The position numbers were made by a program, and so were the translations under genes. From Wolbachia endosymbiont (group B) of Parapoynx stratiotata (GTDB lineage: Bacteria; Pseudomonadota; Alphaproteobacteria; Rickettsiales; Anaplasmataceae): a stretch of DNA of 64,000 bases. Below the pieces are notes generated by a model, which did no database searches, was not told where the DNA came from, and was given only the letters and a program-made list of their open reading frames with translations. Shown here in pieces: positions 48,713 through 57,863 of this stretch. The stretch is from NCBI RefSeq assembly GCF_947250635.1, contig NZ_OX366335.1:682001-746000 (forward strand), given 5' to 3'. Position 1 is the first letter of the stretch. The number at the start of each line of letters is the position of its first letter.

Positions 48713-49897
48713 ATGCATGATCCATTTAAAAGTGAGGATTATAAAAAAAATCTTGATTCTCTGATCAAAGCTATAAAGCTAGGAAATCCAGAGAAACAAT
48801 ATGGTAAAACAGTAACAGATTTATCTCATGCTTTAGAGGGTTTTACAGATAAGGCAGAAGATGTAGCTAAACTTGTTATACGTGATGACTTGAGTAATTG
48901 TGTAAAGAAGGCAAATAAAAAGCCATTAATTCTTAGGATATTCAATAGAATATTAGGAAGAGATGTTTCGATTAGGAATATAAGTAATTTTATAAAAGAT
49001 AAATTGCCTCCTTCAACTGCTAGAACAGTAATCGAATATACAGATGTTATTCAAAAAATTTCAGATTTAGAGCGAATAGAAAGAAGTCAAGATAAATATA
49101 GGTCATATGGAGTAAATTTAGAAAATAGACAGCAAAAGAAAAATCTCTTATATGAGCGAGAAGATTCAGGTTATGGAGGTTCATTAAACGAAGATCCTGA
49201 GTATGAAGAAATATCAAATTATCAAGAGGAAAAAAGTAAATCTTTAACAAAAGATTTGCGTAATCTACAATCAATTAAAGAGGAGCCGATTTATGCAACA
49301 ATCTCTAAAGAACATATAGAAGCAAAAAGAGAACATAGGAAGAAACAACAACTTCAATCTCTTGTACCACCAAAACCACCAAGAGTACCACCAGTACCAG
49401 AGAAAATGTTTACTGCCAATCAAAAAATTAGACAAGAACCGAAAAAAGATAAACCTGCAGTACCACCAAAGCCTAAAGATTTAGGCGAAAAAGTAAGCAC
49501 AGAGCAAAAAATAGTAGTGGAAAAATCAGCTGAGAGTAACCCTATACTACCACTAAAATCTGAAAATCAAGATGGTAAAGAATCAGCAAAAAAAGCTGAT
49601 GGACCAAAAGTACTAGTAGTTGCTATGAAAAAAGAAGTGACTCGCGAGAGTAGTAAAGTAAAGGCATTAAAAGAAAGATTTGAGCGAAATCAAGTAAAGA
49701 ACGTGTTGCCTGCTGAAAACAAAACTACTTCAGTAATACAAACGGATATCAGTGTGAAGAGAAAACAATCTTGTTCATTTCCAGTAGGGAATAAAAAATC
49801 TTCGATCAACCATCTTGCCAGCAAAAATTTACCTTCCACGAATGTAAGTGTAAAAGAAATGGTTGCACGAATTGAAAAGAGAAAAGATGGAAGATAG
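48713..49897 (+). CDS. Proline-rich, EPIYA-motif effector candidate
   Basis: 394 residues, hydrophilic, with no signal peptide or membrane segment. Residues 1-120 are helical. Residues 150-170 contain SGYGGS and EYEEISNY, tyrosines in acidic context. EPIYATI at 191-197 is identical to the tyrosine-phosphorylation motif of Helicobacter CagA. Proline-rich segments PPKPPRVPPVP (219-229) and VPPKPKD (250-256) fit SH3-binding consensus. The C-terminus is basic (VARIEKRKDGR), as in many type IV secretion substrates. Start ATG at 48713 without strong RBS. The gene is flanked by IS/pseudogene debris. I do not recognise a family; translocation and phosphorylation are inference. Confidence 0.7.
   Translation: MHDPFKSEDYKKNLDSLIKAIKLGNPEKQYGKTVTDLSHALEGFTDKAEDVAKLVIRDDLSNCVKKANKKPLILRIFNRILGRDVSIRNISNFIKDKLPPSTARTVIEYTDVIQKISDLERIERSQDKYRSYGVNLENRQQKKNLLYEREDSGYGGSLNEDPEYEEISNYQEEKSKSLTKDLRNLQSIKEEPIYATISKEHIEAKREHRKKQQLQSLVPPKPPRVPPVPEKMFTANQKIRQEPKKDKPAVPPKPKDLGEKVSTEQKIVVEKSAESNPILPLKSENQDGKESAKKADGPKVLVVAMKKEVTRESSKVKALKERFERNQVKNVLPAENKTTSVIQTDISVKRKQSCSFPVGNKKSSINHLASKNLPSTNVSVKEMVARIEKRKDGR
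49283..49303 (+). other. EPIYATI motif
   Basis: Codons 191-197 of the preceding gene. EPIYA motifs are phosphorylated by Src/Abl kinases in effectors of Helicobacter, Bartonella, Anaplasma and others. Context is KEEPIYATISKEH. Confidence 0.6.
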
Positions 49898-49974
49898 TAA
49901 TATTTTGGTATTTTCCTACTCATGAAAATTAGCTCTTATCATAACATTTTTACAGCCATAAGAGGAAGTTTTTC

Positions 49975-50193
49975 GGTTCTGTCGCATTTGTAGGGAAGTA
50001 GAAAGAAGAATGATATAATTGTCTAAAAAAAAAGCAAAGATGTTTCGTATCAATCAAAAATTGTTGCCATATTTCAAAGGATTTAGCTTTTCAGAGGATG
50101 TTATCTGTATACATGAAATGTCGATTCTCTTTGAGCTATCGAGATTTGGAAGAAATGATGAGTATAAGGGGAGCAAAATGCTACGTTACAAAG
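49975..50193 (+). mobile_element. IS6-family fragment, left end only
   Basis: Identical to the left 219 bp of the IS6 element at 29287, starting GGTTCTGTCGCA and diverging after the codons for RYK. It contains only the N-terminal transposase region. Confidence 0.85.
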
Positions 50194-50564
50194 CTAGGTA
50201 AATTAGTTCATATGTAAATTTAGCAAAAGTAAGCTAATATAGCTGATTTTAGCGTATAGTAAAATTATTATAAATAAAAGTTCGCACGGTACACATGGTA
50301 GACCATGCTATCCCAAAACAAACTCTTCTCTCACTAGCTGGTTTTGGTTGCTGAAAATGATTGATTGCTTAAGTTATTAGCAATATATTTTACTAAATTA
50401 AAAGCAATTTATTTGGAAATAACAGGAAAATTTGTAATAGTTTTTATCCCAAATGGAATAAAATCCTTCTGATTAATATCATCCTTTTCAGTAGAAAACG
50501 CATCTGCACTAAATAAAAACATCCCTAACTTTTTCACCACTTTTTCTAAGTAAGATCACAGTTA
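50194..50564 (-). other. Non-coding or decayed region between IS6 fragment and ALDH remnant
   Basis: An open segment without start codon lies at 50409-50549 on the minus strand (47 codons, reading LEKVVKKLGMFLFSADAF and ending PVISK). It is in the same frame as the aldehyde dehydrogenase remnant, after three stop codons. It may be a degraded continuation of that gene. Nothing else recognised. Confidence 0.35.
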
Positions 50565-51277
50565 TTAATGGGAAATACTTATTCCTTTTGTCCGTTTTAT
50601 GCTTGGGCCAATTAAGTAAGTATATATATCACGCTGTGGCAAAGTTGCACCTGGTATAATTTTATTATAAAACTGTATACAACTTGCCTCTATGCCTAAC
50701 CCTCCATATGGCTTAAATCCTCTCTCTTCTACATGAAGATCCGTATCACGCAATATGTTATCCCTGGTATGCAAACCTTTTTCAATTAATGTTGAAACAT
50801 ATTTGCTTGTACCAAACAAGGTTACATACATAGCATGTGACTTATAATTAGGATGTTCAACATTTTTAAATCCTCATCTGTCTCGTAAGGCTGTAAAATA
50901 ATAACTGGCACAAAAAGTTCAGAAAAATTACCGCCTTCTAATAAGGGTTTAACAAGTACTGTAGGCTTAATTAAGCCTGTTGCTGGATTAATCTCTCCAC
51001 CATACTGCAGGAAATTTCTGTTTTCATATAACACTCGTGCAATTTTTAGAGCGTGAGAGCAGTCAGTATTGGGTCCAATAATATTATTATAATTAGCATA
51101 ATCACCAATACAATTCTTAATCAAATCCAATCTTTGAATACATTTATTAACAACCAAGTTCGAAATTTTTGAATGTACTAGTATTGAATTCGGAGCTGCA
51201 CAATCTTGCCCTTGATTTTGTAGACATACTCTACAAATACTGTCTATTGCCTTATCAATATTAGCATCTCTTGAAAC
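50565..51277 (-). pseudogene. Aldehyde dehydrogenase family remnant
   Basis: Two minus-strand frames give consecutive ALDH parts. 51277-50880 reads IVSRDANIDKAIDSICRVCL, then QGQDCAAPNSILVHSK (active-site Cys), then GGEINPATGLIKPTVLVKP and ELFVPVIILQPYETDEDL. An A5 run near 50868 then shifts the frame, continuing as NVEHPNYKSHAMYVTLFG and EERGFKPYGGLGIEAS. The 5' part is lost at the IS630 insertion. It is inactive as it stands. Substrate class is not determinable. Confidence 0.8.
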
Positions 51278-51279
51278 TA

Positions 51280-52092
51280 TAGTATTTCCCAAAGTAAATG
51301 ATAAAGGTATAATAAGGTATTTGGGTTATAATGGCGTATAGTGTGGATTTAAGAGAAAAGGCAATATCGATGATAGGAAAAGGGAAGACGAAGGTTGAGG
51401 TGGCAGAGCTTCTGGAGATAGGAATAGCAACTTTGTACCGCTGGTTAAAAAAGAAAGCTGCTGGTGAAAGCCTCAAGCCATCTAAAAACGGCAGCTTCAT
51501 TCGAAAAATAGACCCAAAAATACTCGAAGAATATGTTACAAAGAATCCAGATCATACTCTGGCAGAGATGAAACAAAATCTTGGATTTGGAATAAATTCA
51601 ATTTGGTATAGACTAAAACAGCTAAAAATTACTTTAAAAAAAAGTCACACTATATCAAGAGCGCAATCAAGAAGCAGTTTATTGATAAAATCTCAAAAAT
51701 AGACCATTCCAGCATCTTATATATAGATGAAGCAGGAGTTGATAATAAATTATACCGAGAATATGGACGTGCTCCAAGAGGAAAGAAAATTTATGCAGAT
51801 ATTCCAGCGAGAGAGAATCAGTATAGTAGCCGGGTGGATTGGAATGAGATTTATTGCACCAATGACTTTCAAAGGTGGGTGTGACAAAGAGGTATTCAAT
51901 ATATGGTTGGAGAAACCTAAATTGCCACTTGGCACAACCATAGTTATGGATAATGCTACATTTCATAAGACCACTAAAACAAAATCATTAATAGAGTCTT
52001 TTGGCTGTCATGTGCTGTATCTTCCAACATATTCACCAGATTTGAATCCCATAGAACACTGTTGGCATACCATCAAAAGCCGCCTCAGACCT
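51280..52092 (+). mobile_element. IS630-family element, copy 2, 3' truncated
   Basis: It begins TAGTATTTCCC after a TA and matches copy 1 base for base as far as I can see, including both frame shifts. It ends inside the transposase at SRLRP (52092), where group II intron sequence begins. About 80 bp of the right end is missing. Confidence 0.85.
51331..52092 (+). pseudogene. IS630 transposase (copy 2), frameshifted and truncated
   Basis: Same arrangement as copy 1: N-terminal frame to LLIKSQK, middle part with the first Asp in the -1 frame after the A8 run, and the rest in the original frame. The last 20 residues are missing and replaced by read-through into intron sequence. Confidence 0.75.
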
Positions 52093-52420
52093 TATATGAC
52101 GGAGATTGGTTATATTGGGCAAATCGCTTAAGTAAAGTTCCAGGAAAATCACCACGAGTAATAAAATTAATGAAGTTGCAACAAGGTAAATGTGATCAAT
52201 GTCAACTTTGGTTCAAAAATAATGATATCCTAGAGATACACCATAAAGACCGGAATAGACGTAATAATATGAGCAAAAATTTATCCTTGTTGCATGGGCA
52301 TTGTCACGACGAATTACATGGGAGTATGCATGAAAAGCGCCAAATTAGAGAGAAGCCGGATGATGGGAAACTATCAAGTCCGGTTTTGAAGTCGAGTGGG
52401 GAGAGGTGACTTTCCTCACT
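52093..52420 (+). mobile_element. Group II intron 3' end: HNH domain plus domains V/VI
   Basis: The frame from 52093 reads YMTEI..., but the intron frame beside it gives YDGDWLYWANRLSKVPGK, then CDQCQLWFKNNDILEIHHKD and LLHGHCHDELHG, the HNH endonuclease of an intron-encoded protein. At about 52355-52420 is a domain V-like hairpin starting AGCCGGATGATGGGAAAC and ending CCGGTTTT, then domain VI. It ends near the stop codon of the PLD gene. The 5' part and RT are absent here; the likely partner is the intron piece at 41686-46764. Confidence 0.75.
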
Positions 52421-52946
52421 TAGATAACAACTTAAAGTCTGGTGTATAATGCTTAGACTGCGATTGACGATTTTTCCAATTTTTGACGTATTGTTCAACT
52501 AGTGGAGAATCTCCTGTTATGATCAGTAGGTTTTCAGCATTTCTTTGCTGAGCGGCATCTGAAAAGTTAAATGATCCGGTTATGATTTTTTGCTCATCAA
52601 TAATAATTACCTTGCTATGAGCAATAGCGGGTTTAAAGTCAATCCATATCGGAATTTTGTGCTCAAATAATTCGTTAATTACACTATGTTTTGAACTAGT
52701 TTGTGATTCATCTAGAATAACCTTAATATCAACTCCACGCTTTTTAGCTTGAACCAAGGACTCAGCAATAGGCTTTGAGGTAAATTGGTATGCCTGAACC
52801 AACACGGATTTTTTAGCATGATCCACGGAATCAATTATTAGGTTGGTGCAATTTTCTCCAGGAGTAAAACATACTGTAGTTTTTGGACAACTAGAAAATC
52901 CTGATAGAAGCAAGCAAGTTAATAAAACTAATAAATATCTACTCAT
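52416..52946 (-). CDS. Phospholipase D-like (Nuc family) lipoprotein
   Basis: 176 residues. The N-terminus MSRYLLVLLTCLLLSGFSSC is a signal peptide with a possible lipobox cysteine at 20. The single HKD motif is HSKVIIIDEQKIITGSFNFS (H-x-K-x4-D-x6-G-S-x-N). One HKD motif per chain is typical of Nuc-like enzymes that work as dimers on phosphodiester bonds of DNA or phospholipid. The ATG at 52946 overlaps the ATG of the divergent patatin gene at a CATG. The stop falls inside the end of a group II intron, so the last few residues may be altered. Confidence 0.85.
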   Translation of the reverse strand: MSRYLLVLLTCLLLSGFSSCPKTTVCFTPGENCTNLIIDSVDHAKKSVLVQAYQFTSKPIAESLVQAKKRGVDIKVILDESQTSSKHSVINELFEHKIPIWIDFKPAIAHSKVIIIDEQKIITGSFNFSDAAQQRNAENLLIITGDSPLVEQYVKNWKNRQSQSKHYTPDFKLLSK

Positions 52947-53862
52947 GACTAAATACATCCTTTCAATTGACGGCGGAGGCATAAGAGGCATCATACCAGC
53001 CATAATATTAGCAGAAATAGAAAAGAGAGCAAGGAAGACAATTTCCCAGATTTTTGATCTTATGGCTGGTACTTCAACTGGTGGGATTGTTGTAGCAGGG
53101 TTATGCAGGAAAGATGAACAAGGAAATCCCCAATACTCAGCCAATGATTTAGTTGAATTTTACCAAGAATACGGGTCATATATTTTTAAATCTTCATTCT
53201 TCAGGCAATCAATATTATCTTGGTTTAACTGTGCACAATATCCATATAAAAATATTGAATTTGTACTGGATAAATATTTTGGTGGTGATACTCTAAAAAA
53301 CACTTTAAGTAATTTGCTAATTACAAGTTATGATATTCACAATAATCGTCCATTTTTCTTTAAAAGCTGGAAAGAAGGTAATATTAAGCTGAAAGATGCA
53401 CTCAGAGCTGCAACGGCTGCCCCTACTTATTTCATACCAAAACATCTAAAAATCAACCACAAGGAAATGGTATTAGTGGATGGAGGGGTGTTTGCCAATA
53501 ATCCAGCGGCTTGTGCATATGCAAGTGGTAAGAGGTTATTTCCAAATGATGATATTCTACTGTTATCGATAGGTACTGGCAGAACAGATAGAAGCATAGC
53601 CAATTCAAAGAGATTGGGAAAAATAGGCTGGATAAAACCACTACTACATGTGATGTTTGCCTCAAGTTTAGATGCAGTAAATTACCAACTTGATCAAGTT
53701 ATAGGTGATAAATATATACGCATACAATCGCAACTAAAAATAGCATCACCTGACATGGATAATATTACATCAAAAAATATCAAATCTCTTCAGCAAGAGG
53801 CAAAGGCAATGATAGAGGACAATCAGGAACTGATAGATAAATTCTGTGATGTTATATCTTGA
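52945..53862 (+). CDS. Patatin-like phospholipase
   Basis: 305-residue serine acyl hydrolase. The oxyanion motif DGGGIRG starts at residue 9, the nucleophile is in GTSTGG, and the catalytic Asp is in LVDGGVFANNPA. Start ATG at 52945, sharing CATG with the divergent phospholipase D gene; upstream in-frame codons lie inside that gene. Patatins of Rickettsiales act as phospholipase A2 on host membranes. Patatin genes are known cargo of phage WO accessory regions, which fits the RadC/Rpn/HTH context downstream. Confidence 0.9.
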   Translation: MTKYILSIDGGGIRGIIPAIILAEIEKRARKTISQIFDLMAGTSTGGIVVAGLCRKDEQGNPQYSANDLVEFYQEYGSYIFKSSFFRQSILSWFNCAQYPYKNIEFVLDKYFGGDTLKNTLSNLLITSYDIHNNRPFFFKSWKEGNIKLKDALRAATAAPTYFIPKHLKINHKEMVLVDGGVFANNPAACAYASGKRLFPNDDILLLSIGTGRTDRSIANSKRLGKIGWIKPLLHVMFASSLDAVNYQLDQVIGDKYIRIQSQLKIASPDMDNITSKNIKSLQQEAKAMIEDNQELIDKFCDVIS

Positions 53863-53985
53863 TAAGTAGAGATGCCAAATTCTGCAGAGCTAAACAAGAG
53901 TTTAGAGTAGATATATTAACTACTTTTATTTATATCTTAATATATTATTTCTGAGTCAATAAACTATCGCTGTTTTTAACCCAGG

Positions 53986-54194
53986 CTAAGTTTTGAAAGC
54001 ATAATTTTCAAGCTCCTCAATAGATAAATCTGTTATTTTAGAAATAGCATCAATAGAAACGTCCAACATACGTAAATTATTCGCAACTTTTATTGCCTCT
54101 GCTTTATAAATCTTTTCTTTGTAAACTTGCTTTCTTTGCGATAAAAATTCTACCCATATATCCAGTTCATCTCGTGATTCTTGATTGTCAATTT
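53986..54194 (-). pseudogene. C-terminal fragment of phage HTH regulator
   Basis: 69 codons cut by IS256 copy F: IDNQESRDELDIWVEFLSQRKQ, then a coiled region and DVSIDAISKITDLSIEELENYAF. The first part is nearly identical to the C-terminus of the double-HTH regulator at 57864. It is the end of a paralogous regulator. The gene's DNA-binding part is not found on the far side of the IS. Confidence 0.7.
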
Positions 54195-55531
54195 GGGAAC
54201 GTTCAAAAAAGTGTGTCAAACCGAAAAAAAAGTAATAAATTGATATAAAAAATGGAGGTTTGATATGGGTCAAGCAAATAGAACTACTGGTTTGGTAGAT
54301 TATAAAGAATTAGAAACAAATATCCTGTCATCTATACGAGAAGGAAGACCATTGACAGGAAGAGATGGAGCATTAACACCGTTTATAAAAAGGTTGCTAG
54401 AGGCAAGTCTGGAAGGTGAAATAGAAAGCCACATGTCAGCTAAAAGTGAAGAAAATAACCGAAGAAATGGAAGGAATGCAAAAACTTTACGTACAAGTTC
54501 AGGCTCATTTGAACTATTAACACCAAGAGACAGAGAAGGAAGCTTTGAACCGCAAATAGTCAAAAAAAGGCAAACAAGCCTACATCCAGAACTTGAAGCA
54601 AAGGTCTTAAGCACATATGCCAGTGGCATGGGATACAGAGATATAGCTTCACATGTTGAGGAAATATATGACCACAAAATATCAGCAGCAGAGATATCCA
54701 GTATTACTGATAAACTGCTACCAGTAATCAATGAATGGCGCAGCCGCCCACTGCAATCAGTGTATCCAATAGTGTTTATGGATGGCATGTTCTTTAAGGT
54801 CAAGGAGGACGGACATTGTATAAGTAAATGCATGTATAATATATTGGGCATAAATCAAAATGGCAGAAAAGAAGTATTAGGTTTTTATTTGGCTGAAAGT
54901 GAAGGAGCTAACTTCTGGTTGGGAGTTCTAAATGACCTAAAAGAGCGAGGAGTAGAAGATATTCTAATTGCCTGCATTGATGGGCTAAAAAGCTTTCCTG
55001 CGGCTATAAATAGTGTGTTTCCTAAGGCAGAAGTACAGCTATGTATAGTGCATCAGATAAGGAATTCACTGAAATATGTATCTAGCAAAGATGTAAAAGT
55101 TTTCATGAATGATTTGAAAAAAATATATCGTGCTTCAAGTAAAGAGATCGCTGAGAATTATCTGCTTGAGCTGGAAGAAAAATGGGGAGAGAAGTATCCT
55201 TTAGTTATAAAATCCTGGCAGAACAATTGGGAAAACTTATCCAGTTATTTTAAGTATTCTGGGCAAGTTAGGAAGCTGATTTACACCACCAATCCAATTG
55301 AGGGGTTGCATAGACAAATCAGGAAATTTACTAAAACTAAGGGTTCATTTACTAGTACAAATGCCTTGTACAAACAGGTATATTGTGCTATAAAAAAGGT
55401 AGAGCAAAAGTGGATTATGGCTCTCCCTAATTGGGCTTTAACTATGTCTCAACTTGATATTTTCTTTCCAGATAGATTGAAAATTGAGTTGAACTAAAAA
55501 TGCGGCTTGACACACTTTTTTGAACGTTCCC
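54195..55531 (+). mobile_element. IS256 copy F, complete
   Basis: 1337 bp. The flanks (GTCAATTT and GCTATTAC) do not match, and they belong to two different genes, so this copy marks a recombination or deletion endpoint. Confidence 0.95.
54265..55497 (+). CDS. IS256-family transposase (copy F)
   Basis: Intact 410-residue transposase, Met subtype as in copies B and C. DDE triad and RBS are intact. Confidence 0.93.
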   Translation: MGQANRTTGLVDYKELETNILSSIREGRPLTGRDGALTPFIKRLLEASLEGEIESHMSAKSEENNRRNGRNAKTLRTSSGSFELLTPRDREGSFEPQIVKKRQTSLHPELEAKVLSTYASGMGYRDIASHVEEIYDHKISAAEISSITDKLLPVINEWRSRPLQSVYPIVFMDGMFFKVKEDGHCISKCMYNILGINQNGRKEVLGFYLAESEGANFWLGVLNDLKERGVEDILIACIDGLKSFPAAINSVFPKAEVQLCIVHQIRNSLKYVSSKDVKVFMNDLKKIYRASSKEIAENYLLELEEKWGEKYPLVIKSWQNNWENLSSYFKYSGQVRKLIYTTNPIEGLHRQIRKFTKTKGSFTSTNALYKQVYCAIKKVEQKWIMALPNWALTMSQLDIFFPDRLKIELN

Positions 55532-56701
55532 GCTATTACTAATTGTCTTTTCAACCTTATCTTTACTCCACTTGCCACTCCTAGGAAAACTTCCTTTTTC
55601 TACCGCTTCTGTGACCGTCATTCCTCCAAAAAAACACCCTTTTCCTATATTTTCCCCTCTCTTTTGTAGTTCAGACCACATTTCTTTATCTGCTACTCTG
55701 ACCTCTACTTGACTGTCATTTTCCGCATTATGGTATACTACAATTTTTAGGCTACCAATACTTGTAGAAAATGTTATCTCAAAAGCACTATTGTCAGACA
55801 CATCAACGTAATTCCTCTCACCTTCTTTTTCACTTCTAACCTCAACCTTACTATTTCCTATTTCTATAACATCACCTCCTAATTTTACCTCCCTTGTGGT
55901 TAACCCTAAATTTTTTGTACCTTCCAATACCCTTGCAATATTTACCTTACTATTTTCAGAAAATTTCATAAAAAACGTCTGATTATCCATTTCCACGTCT
56001 TCTATGATTCCTTCATTTTCAATAGCACTTTCACCGATTTCTCTCAGTTCTTTAAGCCACTCATCTATCTGTGGACGAACCTCTTGATACAGTTTGTTAT
56101 GCATCTCACTTATTCCCTTATCCTGCAATAGATCGTAACTAAATATCGCTCCATTTAGCATCAATTCACATATTATATCTTCCTTCTCATTTTCTTTGCA
56201 TTTGATCAAAGGCATTTTCGATATTACTGTATCAGCAAAACTCTTCTGTCCTTCGCTATACGCATTTATCCTGATTCCAGTACTTAGTGCTTGATCTATA
56301 GTTTTGTTCAGTTCTTCTACGCTTTTTGCCTTTACTACTCTACTTTTAAACCATCTTAATTCTGCATTTTCACTTGCACTTGGCTCTATCTTGCTTAAGG
56401 CTGGAATAAACGGATTTTGACGATTTGAAGATTTTTTGTTATAAACCTCACGTCCTTCTCCAAGATTGATTGATTTTTCAGAAACATCGCTAGGGGAAGG
56501 CACACCTTCAGGCTTCTCAAACCTGCTTTTATCATCAAATATTTTCGGATCAGTCTCATCTACAAGTATAAGCTGCTGATTTTTTTTGCTAGTACGCCTA
56601 ATAGCACTATATAGTCCTTTTGGTAATTTTTTAGAATCAATGATTAACTCATAAGTATTTCCATCCATATCATCAAATGATACTGTTTTTTTAGTAGTCA
56701 T
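55532..56701 (-). pseudogene. Hypothetical phage-accessory protein, C-terminus cut by IS256
   Basis: 390 codons from ATG (MTTKKTVSFDDMDGNTYELI) with a GAGAGG site ahead, up to KTISNSG at the IS256 end. Upstream in-frame TTG/ATG codons are less likely. The N-terminal 60 residues are followed by a helical middle domain (ELRWFKSRVVKAKSVEELNK), then a strand-rich part with alternating hydrophobic residues (VEVRSEKEGERNYVDVSDNS). No membrane segment or catalytic motif is seen. It lies upstream of a regulator fragment and downstream of radC, the usual phage WO accessory setting. Family not recognised. Confidence 0.6.
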
Positions 56702-56761
56702 ATAACCTCTCATATTAAGCATATTATTCAAGTCTATAGAGCAATTTATTGCTTTATGATT

Positions 56762-56897
56762 AACTTAATACACAAATTATAAAAAGATCTTGTATATCTT
56801 GCAACTATTTATAATAAAAGAATAGCTTTATCAGGACTTTTATTCTTTAATCACAACTTAATATACAAACTATACAAAGATCTTTTATATTTTGTAA
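56762..56897. repeat. Imperfect 43-bp direct repeat in the radC/55532 spacer
   Basis: AACTTAATACACAAATTATA... (56762-56804) and AACTTAATATACAAACTATA... (56855-56897), both with AAGATCTT and a T-rich end. The 306-bp spacer (56702-57007) contains no ORF. Possible regulator binding sites or a promoter duplication. Confidence 0.55.
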
Positions 56898-57007
56898 TTC
56901 TCCAATATCTCTCTTCAGATTCTTGACTAAGTTTTTTTGCTACTTATGCTCTTTGTATTGTTTTGTAGTAGTTGGTAGCCAAACTTCTCAAGCAATTGAA
57001 ACTTGTT

Positions 57008-57676
57008 TTATAACAGCTCTCTTTCCTTAAAACTGCAGTATCCTTTGTCTGTCATAATAATGTGATCCTCTAGTTCAATTCCCACTCCTTGACATGCTGA
57101 TACTAATTCTCTAGTCATTACTTTATCATCTTCTGATGGTTCTAAACTCCCTCCTGGATGGTTATGAGCTAATATTATTGACGCTGCTTCCATTGATAAC
57201 GCCTTTTTTACCACTTTCCTTTCAGATAAGTGTACTTCATCTATTGTACCAAAATACACTTCATCTCTTATCAGACGGTGCTGTTTATCCAAGTATATTA
57301 TCTGAACAGCTTCTTTTGCTGAAAAGCCTATATTTACCCTTACATACTCTATCAGCTTTTCTTGGCTATCCATTACAGGTCCTCTCTTTAATCCTTCTCT
57401 TAGTGCTCTTTTATAAGCTTCTTTAACACATTCAATTGCTGCGGCTGCATGTTCGGTCATTCCTTCTATCATTTTCAGATCATCGATTTCTCGCCCTAAA
57501 ATTTCTCCTATTCCTGGGCAATTATCCATTAGAGTTTTAGTAACATCTTGTGCTTGCTTTCTGTCGTGAACTGCTCCTAGAAGTACTGCCACTATTTCGC
57601 GATCAAATAGAGCACTTCCTCCTCCACTTTGTAATACTCTCTCTATTTCTTCTGTAAGTTTTTTACCATTATTCAT
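57008..57676 (-). CDS. radC: RadC/JAB-domain protein
   Basis: 222 residues. N-terminal helix-hairpin-like region (LFDREIVAVLLG, DDLKMIEGMTEHAAAAI). The JAMM metalloprotease-type motif is IILAHNHPGGSLEPSEDDK near residue 170. RadC homologs occur in phage WO accessory modules next to HTH regulators, as here. The DNA repair role named in older annotation is not supported for this family; the biochemical function is uncertain. A GAGGAG site precedes the ATG. Confidence 0.88.
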   Translation of the reverse strand: MNNGKKLTEEIERVLQSGGGSALFDREIVAVLLGAVHDRKQAQDVTKTLMDNCPGIGEILGREIDDLKMIEGMTEHAAAAIECVKEAYKRALREGLKRGPVMDSQEKLIEYVRVNIGFSAKEAVQIIYLDKQHRLIRDEVYFGTIDEVHLSERKVVKKALSMEAASIILAHNHPGGSLEPSEDDKVMTRELVSACQGVGIELEDHIIMTDKGYCSFKERELL

Positions 57677-57863
57677 AAAATATACTCCTCGTTAATAACA
57701 AATTGTTTTTAATTATTTACTGCTGTTTTTTATCAGCATTGGCATAAAGCCATAGCTTTCGAGTGAAGTCAAATCAATTTTTCAATCTTTTTTACTTATT
57801 TTCTCATGAATAAGTAAAGATATTAATATATATTTGTTTTCAAGTTATGTAAAAAGGTTGTTG

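Noticed and set aside
52093..52131. Read-through tail YMTEIGYIGQIA as a natural IS630 C-terminus
   Set aside because: The other IS630 copy ends differently, and this stretch belongs to the group II intron in another frame.
56762..56897. CRISPR array
   Set aside because: Only two imperfect repeats, with no spacer series and no cas genes in the window.
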